A stretch of 34,543 nt of DNA from an uncultured Clostridia bacterium (GCA_947624195.1 CANQJH010000019.1:1-34543); one strand, 5' to 3'; counted from the stretch's first letter, positions 9,088 through 17,852 are shown. Numbers and translations: made by a program. Notes: a model not told the origin generated them from the sequence alone.

Positions 9088-10282
9088 AACAGTATTGTTA
9101 ATATTAGCAAGTGTAAGTATAACAGCAGTATTTGGAGATAATGGAATATTAGAGTTAGCCAAAGAAGCAGGAGAGAAAACAAATGAGGCAGTACAAGGTG
9201 ATAAAGAGAACATAGGAAATATGACAAATTATATTAAATCATTAAGTTGGGATGCGTCAAAAGTAACACCAGTAACAACAAAAGATGGAGCACTAGTGCC
9301 AGTTCCAAAAGGATTTGTAGGTTCTGGGGTAGATGGAGAGAATACAATAAAAGATGGATTTGTAATATATGAAGGAGAAAACCCTGTAACAAATGAAAAT
9401 TTAGAACAAGCTAAAACAACAAGAAATCAATTTGTATGGGTACCAGCAGATGGTGTAAGTCTAGAATATAAACAAGATAAAGAAACATTTAAAGTTGGGT
9501 CATGGATGTATGATGGATTTGATTGGTCTGAAGATGAAGATATTAATGTTAGAAAAGATAGTGTAGCAACATACGGTGGATTTTATGTAGGAAGGTATGA
9601 AGCTGGAATAGAAGAAAGTATAGGTTATAAAAATGGGGATGACTATAACAGAAGTGAAACAAATAAAAATGATACAAGTGGAACACCTGTAAGCAAAAAA
9701 GGAAGACAAGCATGGAACTTTGTGACTCAACCGACTGCAGAAACATTATCTAAAAATATGTATAAAGGAAATATTATGAGTAGATTAATTGATTCCTATG
9801 CTTGGGATACGATATGTACATGGATAAGCAATGACAATGGAATTGAAAGTATATTAGATTGTTCTTCTTGGGGAAATTGTTTTACTTCGGAAAAATATAG
9901 AGCTGAAGGATTATATGCAATACATGATTTTAGTGGAAGTGAGTTAGAGGCAATAGCTGGAAAATATAATGAAGATGACAATGAATTTAATATATCACCA
10001 CATATTGAAGGCGATATTAGAAAGTGCTATGAATTATTTACAGGAATTTCAGAAAGAAATAAAAAAAATAATATATATGATTTTGCTGGTAATATGTATG
10101 AATGGACTACAGAAAAATCAATGCGTTCACATGTTTATGACCAACCAGGATTTGATGGCTATTTAGCTATTTATAGAGGGATATCTTTTATGGATAATGG
10201 TTCAGTTGGAGGCAAGATTTCTAGCCTTTTTGGGGAAGACGCTAGGGTGAACATATCTTTTCGAATAGTGCTTTATATTTAA
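9086..10282 (+). CDS. Leaderless pilin-like protein with FGE-sulfatase/SUMF1-type (C-type lectin fold) domain
   Basis: ITVLLILASVSITAVFGDNGILELAKEAGEKTNEAVQ helix without the G-ITLVALVIT leader; FVWVPADG, FYVGRYEAG, IYDFAGNMYEWT, ISFRIVLYI motifs. Confidence 0.7.
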   Translation: MTVLLILASVSITAVFGDNGILELAKEAGEKTNEAVQGDKENIGNMTNYIKSLSWDASKVTPVTTKDGALVPVPKGFVGSGVDGENTIKDGFVIYEGENPVTNENLEQAKTTRNQFVWVPADGVSLEYKQDKETFKVGSWMYDGFDWSEDEDINVRKDSVATYGGFYVGRYEAGIEESIGYKNGDDYNRSETNKNDTSGTPVSKKGRQAWNFVTQPTAETLSKNMYKGNIMSRLIDSYAWDTICTWISNDNGIESILDCSSWGNCFTSEKYRAEGLYAIHDFSGSELEAIAGKYNEDDNEFNISPHIEGDIRKCYELFTGISERNKKNNIYDFAGNMYEWTTEKSMRSHVYDQPGFDGYLAIYRGISFMDNGSVGGKISSLFGEDARVNISFRIVLYI

Positions 10283-10340
10283 AAAATAGATATAATAAGA
10301 AATAATTTATAATTAATTGGAAAAAATTTCTATAAAAAGA

Positions 10341-10369
10341 TTGTAAAATTTTGGAAAATGAAGTATAAT
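10341..10369 (+). promoter_or_regulatory. Predicted promoter for the 43-aa ORF
   Basis: TTGTAA-N17-TATAAT. Confidence 0.6.
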
Positions 10370-10418
10370 AAAAAACATCCTTTTCATAAGGAAATCTTTT
10401 GGAAAGGAGGGTTAACCA

Positions 10419-10550
10419 ATGAATAACTCAGATTTAATGTGGCGTTTAGTAGAGTTGCTATTACAGCAAGATAAATACATAAACCAACTAGTTAATGACA
10501 AAGTGAAAGACAGCAACGAACTAAATGTAAAAAAACAAGATGAGGCATAG
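10419..10550 (+). CDS. 43-aa small protein, not in the supplied ORF track: MNNSDLMWRLVELLLQQDKYINQLVNDKVKDSNELNVKKQDEA
   Basis: Strong RBS GGAAAGGAGGG, own promoter and immediate downstream terminator. Confidence 0.65.
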   Translation: MNNSDLMWRLVELLLQQDKYINQLVNDKVKDSNELNVKKQDEA

Positions 10551-10557
10551 CTAGCCG

Positions 10558-10602
10558 AAAAGATAATGTAGTGCTACCGTTTTAACTACATTATCTTTTT
10601 TT
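10558..10602 (+). terminator. Rho-independent terminator of the small ORF
   Basis: AAAAGATAATGTAGT-GCTACCGTTTTA-ACTACATTATCTTTTTTTT. Confidence 0.9.
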
Positions 10603-10608
10603 TACATA

Positions 10609-10643
10609 AAAAAAATTAGATGCTACCGCACATCTAATTTTTT
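10609..10643. terminator. Second tandem hairpin (bidirectional terminator-like)
   Basis: AAAAAATTAGATG-CTACCGCA-CATCTAATTTTTT; loop shares GCTACCG with the previous hairpin. Confidence 0.7.
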
Positions 10644-10742
10644 AAAATTAACCAATGAATTTTGTTACTTAATTAAGCTAACCTTAGTATACTACTTTTT
10701 TTATTATATGTCAAACGAATTTTAAAATTTCCTCAAATTCTC

Positions 10743-10771
10743 TTGACTACGACTAAAAACACGAGTATAAT
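10743..10771 (+). promoter_or_regulatory. Near-consensus promoter for a T-box-like leader
   Basis: TTGACT-N17-TATAAT. Confidence 0.7.
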
Positions 10772-10777
10772 GAAAAA

Positions 10778-10962
10778 AGTTAATAGAAAAAACAAAAATG
10801 AGACAAAGTAAAATCAAGGTTACGGATAAGAGAAAATTAGTCACCGGCTGAAAGCTAATTTTACGAAAAACGGATTTGAAAAACTACCTCATTGTTGCTA
10901 GAAATAAAAAGCTAGCCGTAAAAATTCTGCGTTAAAGAAATAAATTTAGAACCATATAAATT
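10778..10962 (+). ncRNA. T-box-like leader RNA (orphan, possibly degenerate; candidate specifier ACU = Thr)
   Basis: Stem I-like pairing AATGAG(10797-10802)/CTCATT(10888-10893), AAATC/GATTT, GATAAGAGA, hairpin AAAATTAG-TCACCGGCTGAAAG-CTAATTTT, ACTACCTC specifier-like segment; weak TTTAGAACC where TGGNACC is expected. Confidence 0.5.
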
Positions 10963-11200
10963 AATCTATATTATATTTACTCATTAATTTTTTTGCTTTA
11001 TCAATTCCATTCTCTGTTAAATACGTAGATTTTGCCTTGTGTGTACTTCCTCCAATCAAATTTTCTTCTTCTAAGCAATTTAAAATATCAAAGTCATATC
11101 CTTTCCAAGCTCTCATACATTCTTCTCCAAAAACATCTTTTTCTTTCCATGATGTTAAATATAATAGTAATAATGTTAATTCTTTTATTTTTTCCTCCAT
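10961..11200 (-). CDS. DUF6429-like small protein
   Basis: KELTLLLLYLTSW...AWKGYDFDILNCLEEENLI...AKSTYLTENGIDKAKKLM pattern. Confidence 0.6.
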   Translation of the reverse strand: MEEKIKELTLLLLYLTSWKEKDVFGEECMRAWKGYDFDILNCLEEENLIGGSTHKAKSTYLTENGIDKAKKLMSKYNID

Positions 11201-12715
11201 TATTTATTTCCTCCATTATTGCTTTTTATAGTCCATATTCCTTTTCTTGTAGTTCCTTTTCTTTCTATAATATCTTTTTTCTTTAATTCTGCGATATTCC
11301 ACCTTACAGCATCATACTTTATTTCATTAATTAATTCACTAATCTGTTTAACAGATATTGTAGGATTTTCTTTTATTATCTCTAGTATTTTATTTTGTAT
11401 TTCACTTAATTGATTATGATAATTATTTGGGTAATTATTTGGGTAATCATTTGGGTAATTACTTTTATTTTTTCTCATATATAAAGTTAGTATAGTTCTA
11501 TTAGGATTTAATTCATCTTTCATTTCTGGTTTTATCCAATTTCTATTTTTCCAAGCATTACAAATTTTGTATAATCCAGATCCTGCTCTTTCTCCATAAC
11601 CCAAATATGAAAACATCTGATGTAAAATTGCATTTCTAGCATCGCTTCTTCCGCCCTGCATTGCTATTTCTATTGGTATTCTTGAATTACCTGGATTTGA
11701 AAATTTAAAGTAATCAGGTCCTTTTTCGATTACTATACTTCCACTTCCTGAATAATCTGTATGTACTATACAATTCGTAAGTCCGTTCTCTTACGCTTTC
11801 ATGAACTTCTGTATCATCAATTCTCATTAAATCTTTGTCCAATGCAAACGGAGTTGGTATATCTGATGTTAGTCTATTTACTATTTTTGCAAAAAAGCCC
11901 CATAAATTGCCAACCCACATTTCATCTGGTGATGATGTTATTCTGTTAGATCATCTTTCAGTAGTTATAAAATTATCAATTTCTCTGTAATCCAAAAAGA
12001 ATCTTGGAATAATTTCAAGTATTTCTTCGTTTTTTCCAAACATTAAAAGTCCTGCTAATGTCAACTTGTCTGTTTTTCTGTCGATTGCCCTTATCATATA
12101 CAAGAAATCCTTATTTGACAAATTATTCCATTCGTGATTATCTCCTTTATGAATTTTAAATCTTGTTCTATAACTATCTATTGTTTCCTTATCGAGATTA
12201 TTAATATCAAATTCTTGTAAGATTGTTCCATCTTTTGATTCTTCTGAGCTTTCACTTATCATTACTCTAATTTCTTCTTTACTGCATTTATAATCTCCTT
12301 CATGATATCTTTTATATGTTCCTGTAATTGGATTATTATTGATATATATTGGTTTATTTCTTCTATCTGCAACGGGTATACTTATTACAATAATCGTTTT
12401 ATTATCAATATTTTTTATTTCTATATCATCATCCATTAGATTATTAAAATTTATTTTTTCTTTATTATTAATAGTATTCCAAAAATCTTTTAAAATATTA
12501 TTATAATTATCAATTCCTTCTATTGTACATATATTATTTTCTTTATTTTCTTTAATTCCTAATACAATTATACCACCTCTTGAATTGGAAAAAGCAGAAT
12601 AGGTTTCCCATATTGATTTAGGTAATTTGTTTTTTGATTCTTTAAATTCAATTTCTCTATTTTCTCCAATTTTTAATAATGTAATTATTTGTTTTTTATT
12701 CATCCTATTTATCAC
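11200..12715 (-). pseudogene. AlbA_2/Schlafen-like ATP-binding (divergent AAA_4) transcriptional-regulator-like gene split into three frames
   Basis: ENREIEFKESKNKLPKSIWETYSAFSNSRGGIIVLGI...; TGA at a position normally Trp (TER-TGA-SNRI), then a 1-nt shift before GLTNCIVHTDYSGSGSIVIEKGPDYF; continues as MQGGRSDARN...GAGSG-type C-term and winged helix. Confidence 0.8.
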
Positions 12716-12734
12716 CTCTCATTTATCAATATTT

Positions 12735-13580
12735 TTAATTAAAACATTTTTTACATTTATTATATCCTTCATCCTTAATTACTTGCTCTTTTGTTGTAAT
12801 TTCTTTTATATATTTGGGATCAATGTTATTTGGTAATGTGCAATCTTCAGTATGATATATTTTTGATTTATCATCAATAACTAGATTAATATTATTGTTC
12901 TCACTCTTCTTTTGCATATTATTCACATATGATTTCTTTATGTTTTGAAATAATTTATTTTTTGCTATTATACGCTTATCTTCAATAATTGTCCCATCAG
13001 CATAATTAAATTTAACCTTATCTTCAACATTATAACAAAATATACATAAATTATATGCTGTATCTAATCCCTTTGCTTCTATTAGAACTCCCTTTGGAAT
13101 TTGATTTTTATCCTTATATTGTGGTGTAACTCTATATAATATTCTTATATATTGTTGTTCATTTTTCCTTATATGTCTCTCTATCTCTCCTTCAATATCA
13201 TTCATAGTTTTATTTAAATCAATTGTACCTATAAAGATGTTATTTTTGTTATTCTTTTTTGCTGATAATCTATAAGCTATTGCGTGACATCTTTGAAATA
13301 TACCACTATCTTCTATTTTTTTATTCCAACCATTTGGATTAGGATATCTTAAATGCTTTTCTGTTCTTATTGATAATGTGTTTCTACTAATTATTGCTAT
13401 TGCTCCACTAGCTCTTCCAAATTCATCTGGTTCAAAATATATTGGTACTCCCTCAATGATGTTATAATCTTCTTTTTCAAAAAAAGATACACCATTATTA
13501 ACAACTGTTTTATATTCAATTAATTTATCTATATTTTTATTCAATAGTTCTTTTATAGTAATATATTTATCTTTTTCCAT
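12735..13580 (-). CDS. DNA/RNA non-specific endonuclease-like protein with C-terminal zinc (C..CxxC) domain
   Basis: GRASGAIAII...GWNKK..GIFQRCHAIAYRLSAKKNNKNNIFIGTIDLNKTMNDIE...ILYRVTPQYKDKNQIPKGVLIEAKG; C-term YHTEDC...GYNKCKKC. Confidence 0.65.
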   Translation of the reverse strand: MEKDKYITIKELLNKNIDKLIEYKTVVNNGVSFFEKEDYNIIEGVPIYFEPDEFGRASGAIAIISRNTLSIRTEKHLRYPNPNGWNKKIEDSGIFQRCHAIAYRLSAKKNNKNNIFIGTIDLNKTMNDIEGEIERHIRKNEQQYIRILYRVTPQYKDKNQIPKGVLIEAKGLDTAYNLCIFCYNVEDKVKFNYADGTIIEDKRIIAKNKLFQNIKKSYVNNMQKKSENNNINLVIDDKSKIYHTEDCTLPNNIDPKYIKEITTKEQVIKDEGYNKCKKCFN

Positions 13581-14058
13581 TTTCTCTCCTATTATTGATA
13601 CTTTCTAAATCTTCTAGTTTATATTCTACTAATTTCTTTATTTTTTCTTTTATATATTCCTTTTCTACTAAATATTCTCCATTACGAATTGGAAAATAAA
13701 AAGAGTCAATATGTAAATTAGAATCTTCTATTTCTTTTCTAGTAGTTTCTATTTTAGTAACCTGTCCATCGTATAGACTCATAAAATATTTATTTGTTTT
13801 TTTATCATAACTTACATATATAAATTCATTATCATATGAATATTCTATCATACTATTATTTATTATTTTTTCTAGTTGATTTTTGTATTTTGGTGCTAAT
13901 TCCAATTCATTGTAAATTTCATTATAAAATTCACTATTAAAATACATATTATTTTTACTACTATCTAGTGATTTTTGTAACTCATCTATAAATTGATCAA
14001 CCTCTATATTTCTGTTTTCAGCTTTTTTTTGTATTTCATTATTTAAAAGTATATCCAT
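13567..14058 (-). CDS. Hypothetical protein overlapping the nuclease gene (candidate partner/immunity)
   Basis: 163-aa ORF, 14-nt overlap with the following nuclease ORF. Confidence 0.55.
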   Translation of the reverse strand: MDILLNNEIQKKAENRNIEVDQFIDELQKSLDSSKNNMYFNSEFYNEIYNELELAPKYKNQLEKIINNSMIEYSYDNEFIYVSYDKKTNKYFMSLYDGQVTKIETTRKEIEDSNLHIDSFYFPIRNGEYLVEKEYIKEKIKKLVEYKLEDLESINNRRENGKR

Positions 14059-14193
14059 TTTTCTCCTTATAGTTTAAAAGTTATTGTCAGTATTTATTTT
14101 ATCAACTGCACTAATACTATATCATATTTTTTTTAATAATTCCATAATTTTACATAAATTATTTTAGAATATTTTTCTCTTTCATTAATATAC

Positions 14194-14655
14194 TTATTGA
14201 TAAATTAATTCGTTAAGCACTATCTCTTCGGCTTGTTGCTTAATTGTATTCATTGTACCAATCCAATATAGCATATCAGTATTTTTCATATCTTCTGTTA
14301 TATTACTTTTAGCTTTCAAATCATCAATAATCAAATCAATTCTTTTAGTTGCTGTTTCTTGTATTTCTTCTAAATGGTTTATTAGTGTGTTTTCCATAAA
14401 CATTATTGTATATTCTGCCTTCTTATATTCTTTTAAATAGTTTAATCTCATTCTTCCATATTTATTCAAATGAATTTTCTTTTGTTTTGATAATACTAAA
14501 TTTGGAATATAAGAACCTGACCCACTTACGCAATCAAAGATTGCTTGTGGGTGCCCCAGAACCTTGTTACTTTCGTAATAATAATCTCCCTGTCTTTTAT
14601 ATTCTATTCCTGTTTTTTCATCAATAAATCTTTCTTTCAATTCTTTATTTTCCAT
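14194..14655 (-). CDS. tnpV: TnpV family transposon-encoded protein with internal palindromic insert
   Basis: IPNLVLSKQ...NKYGRMRLNYLKEYKKAEYTIMF...MLYWIGTMNTIKQQAEEIVLNELIYQ. Confidence 0.75.
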   Translation of the reverse strand: MENKELKERFIDEKTGIEYKRQGDYYYESNKVLGHPQAIFDCVSGSGSYIPNLVLSKQKKIHLNKYGRMRLNYLKEYKKAEYTIMFMENTLINHLEEIQETATKRIDLIIDDLKAKSNITEDMKNTDMLYWIGTMNTIKQQAEEIVLNELIYQ

Positions 14656-14710
14656 AATTTTAAATCCTCCATTTTTCTATTATTTATAAATTTTTTATTA
14701 TAAAATCAAA

Positions 14711-14751
14711 AAAAGATGAAATTGTTATTATTTTTTACAATTCATCTTTCA
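14711..14751 (-). terminator. Rho-independent terminator after the orphan pilin leader
   Basis: AAAGATGAATTGT...ACAATTTCATCTTTTTTTGATTTT (minus). Confidence 0.8.
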
Positions 14752-14776
14752 AATATTTGAAAATTTATGATTTTTG

Positions 14777-14908
14777 TTAAATTGTTGCTAGGAGGAAACC
14801 CTTGTTATTACTACATTTTAATTTTTCGTCATAAGATAATATGGTTGTTATTACTAATGCTACTAACGTTATACCTCTTTCCTTTGAACTTAAAATTTTT
14901 GCCTTCAT
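14777..14908 (-). pseudogene. Orphan pilin leader: MKAKILSSKERGITLVALVITTILSYDEKLKCSNNKGFLLATI*
   Basis: Leader with GITLVALVIT and RBS GGAGGG, body missing. Confidence 0.8.
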
Positions 14909-15386
14909 TTGTTTCCCTCCGTTTTCTACTTATTATTTTTTACTTAAATAAGTTATTTGTACAAGCTTTTCCACATTTCGTTCATTCTGTCCAGATGTTA
15001 GTTTTTCTTTATTTTATTTCTAGCATGCTATTTTTTCTTACTCATGTAAACACGATGATTTTTTAATTCTTTGTATTTTGTAGAAATACGCTAAATTAAA
15101 GGATAGTCTGTATTTTTATAACTTATTCAAATTATTATTAAACTATATAAATAATAATAATTTTTTTATTTTAATTAAAAATTATATATTATAAAAACTT
15201 ATATATTATTGCTATATACTTAACTTCCAAAATGTAATCAAAATGTAACAGCATTTTCACATTTTTTTCACAATTGTAGAGTATCATAATAATAGATTTT
15301 TAAGAAATTTAATCACTTATCCACATTTCAAAATTATATAAAAACTTTACAACTGGATAAAGATTAAAAAAAGAAAGGACATAAAT

Positions 15387-16631
15387 ATGGGAGATAATAA
15401 TAATTTTGTTGAAGTGAAATCTTCAGAAAGTAAAAGTTTTAATTCTGCTAAGTCTAACAAAAGTCAATTTAGCTTTGGTAGAAATGTTGTTTTACCATTT
15501 CTAAGTGGTGTTGTTGGGGCTGGCGTACTTTTGGGAGTTTGTTTAAATGTTCCATATGTACAAAGTAATTTGTTTAATAAAATTTATGATGGTCGTACAG
15601 ATAGTTCATCAAATATAAATTACAATAATGTAAATACTGATTTAGTTTCTTTATCAAGTTTTTCTGATACAGGTGTTTATGTATCTCAAAAGGTACTTCC
15701 TTCAATAGTTGGTATAAGTGTAGAATATTCTGTAAGTACCATTTTTTCAAGAGCTACATCAACTGCAACAGCAGAAGGCTCAGGAGTTATTATAAGTACA
15801 GATGGGTATATTTTAACAAATAACCACGTTATAAATAATTCTTCAAACTCAACAAGTTCATATTATACAGTTGGAGAAGCGACTAAAATTACAGTATCTT
15901 TATATAATGATGATACTACTTACGAAGCAAAGGTTATCGGTACTGACGAACAAACTGATTTAGCAGTTATAAAGATTGAAAAAACTGATTTAACAGCTGC
16001 AGAACTTGGAGATTCTGATAGTGTGCAAGTTGGCGAATGGTGCATGGCTATCGGTAATCCTTTAGGTATGCAAAGTAGTGTTACAACTGGTTCAATCAGT
16101 GCATTGAATAGAAAAATTACAGATTCTGATGGTAAGACATTTACTCTTGTTCAAACTGATGCTGCTATAAATGAAGGCAACAGTGGTGGTGCTTTAGTCA
16201 ATAGTAAAGGTCAAGTTATTGGAATAAATACACTTAAAGCTTCTGGTACAGGTGTAGAAGGATTAGGTTTCGCTATTCCTATTAATTCTACTAAATCTAT
16301 AACTGATGATTTAGTAAAATATAATAAAGTAAAAAGACCTTATATAGGAATTACTGGTAGTGATATTACTGAATCAGTTATTAAACAAAATCCAACTGCT
16401 AATCTTGTTGTGGGTGCTTATGTAAGATCTATCGAAGACTACTCTCCTGCTGAAAAATCCGGATTAAAAATTGGTGATATTATCACAAAAGCTGACAATA
16501 AAGAAGTTAAAAATATGGATGAATTAAAAGCTGTAATTGCTGAACATAAAATCGGTGACACAATGTCTTTGACAGTAGTACGTGACGGTCAAGAAAAGGA
16601 AATCTCAATTACTTTAGCTGAACAACCTTAA
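15387..16631 (+). CDS. HtrA/DegP-like trypsin-like serine protease with PDZ domain
   Basis: GSGVIISTDGYILTNNHVI, TDLAVIKIE, NEGNSGGALVNSKGQVIGIN, C-terminal PDZ. Confidence 0.95.
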   Translation: MGDNNNFVEVKSSESKSFNSAKSNKSQFSFGRNVVLPFLSGVVGAGVLLGVCLNVPYVQSNLFNKIYDGRTDSSSNINYNNVNTDLVSLSSFSDTGVYVSQKVLPSIVGISVEYSVSTIFSRATSTATAEGSGVIISTDGYILTNNHVINNSSNSTSSYYTVGEATKITVSLYNDDTTYEAKVIGTDEQTDLAVIKIEKTDLTAAELGDSDSVQVGEWCMAIGNPLGMQSSVTTGSISALNRKITDSDGKTFTLVQTDAAINEGNSGGALVNSKGQVIGINTLKASGTGVEGLGFAIPINSTKSITDDLVKYNKVKRPYIGITGSDITESVIKQNPTANLVVGAYVRSIEDYSPAEKSGLKIGDIITKADNKEVKNMDELKAVIAEHKIGDTMSLTVVRDGQEKEISITLAEQP

Positions 16632-16673
16632 TACATTCTAAGTTTTAAATAAAAAAATACATCCCCTTTTATT

Positions 16674-16715
16674 TTCAAAAAATCAACTACCTATTAAAAT
16701 AAGTAGTTGATTTTT
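16674..16715 (+). terminator. Rho-independent terminator
   Basis: AAAAAATCAACTACctattaaaataaGTAGTTGATTTTTT. Confidence 0.9.
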
Positions 16716-16814
16716 TATTTTTTTATTATTTTACATCTATTATCTAATAGAACATAAAAATAAATATCTTTTAATTAATATTGAAAATTGAGTATATTAA
16801 ATTTAAAAAATGAA

Positions 16815-17852
16815 TTAATAAATATACCTTTGTGGGTTTACTGGTGAACCGTTAATTCTAATTTCAAAGTGTAAGTGGTTGCCTGTTGAGTTACCTGTTG
16901 AACCAACTTTCGCAATTGTGTCACCAGCACTTACCTTGGTTCCTACTGTTGTAGTAATTGAACTACAGTGTCCGTAGTATGTTTCAACACCATTTCCGTG
17001 GTCTATGATTACTAAATTTCCGTATCCACTATTTGCTCCGGCAAATTTAACTGTTCCGTCTGCTACAGCTACAATTGGTGAGCCGTAGTTTGCTGCTAAA
17101 TCAAGTCCTTGATGAACGTGGTCTCTTACACTTTCTACACTTCCATATCTGGAAGATATAGTTCCACTTTTAAGCGGAAGACACGCTAAGTATATCCCAT
17201 TAACTGTTCTTTTATCCCTTTGCTTCTTTTCTGCTAATTGTGCATTTAAACTTTCGGCGATTTTTGCCTTAGCATTGCTAATAGCCTCATCTGTTACAGG
17301 CTCTTCCAAATATAGCGTTGTAATCGCTAAGTTAGGACTTATAGCACTGTAACTATTTTTTAAGTTATTAACTAATTCTTCAGCTTCTTGTAATGTATTA
17401 ACATAGACAGAGTCATCATCGTTTCCATCTGATACTTCGTACACTGAGTATATGTTTCTGGAACTTTCTTTAATTTTTGTTATAACCGTGTTATCATTAA
17501 TTAAATTTCTATCAACAAATTGGAAACTATAATTTACATCATCTAATGTAACAAATGCTACTGTCTCATCATCTGTTGTTAATATATCATTATCTATAAT
17601 GCTTTGCAATTCTGTTCTATTATTTACAAAGCCGATTTCTTCTTCGCCTAGTGTAACCGCGTATGCTGGTTTAAATTTTACTAAAATTACGCCAACAATT
17701 AAAATAATTGCTATTGTAAGTATTTGAAATATATTTATCTTATTCTTTAGTTTCAGGTAATAATCTATTGAATCTTGGTTTAAAATAAATGTCACTCTCC
17801 TTTTTTCACACGGTGCAAATATAATTATACTATATATTATGAAAAAAATCAA
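16815..17852 (-). CDS. M23 family metallopeptidase (murein hydrolase)
   Basis: VHQGLDLAANYGSPIVAVADGTVKFAG...HGNGVETYYGH...GNHLHFEIRINGSPVNPQRYI. Confidence 0.92.
   Translation of the reverse strand: MIFFIIYSIIIFAPCEKRRVTFILNQDSIDYYLKLKNKINIFQILTIAIILIVGVILVKFKPAYAVTLGEEEIGFVNNRTELQSIIDNDILTTDDETVAFVTLDDVNYSFQFVDRNLINDNTVITKIKESSRNIYSVYEVSDGNDDDSVYVNTLQEAEELVNNLKNSYSAISPNLAITTLYLEEPVTDEAISNAKAKIAESLNAQLAEKKQRDKRTVNGIYLACLPLKSGTISSRYGSVESVRDHVHQGLDLAANYGSPIVAVADGTVKFAGANSGYGNLVIIDHGNGVETYYGHCSSITTTVGTKVSAGDTIAKVGSTGNSTGNHLHFEIRINGSPVNPQRYIY

Noticed and set aside
11945-11960. TGA recoded as Trp
   Set aside because: The single TGA-for-Trp is accompanied by a frameshift in the same gene, while other genes use TGG for Trp normally; simple pseudogenisation is sufficient.
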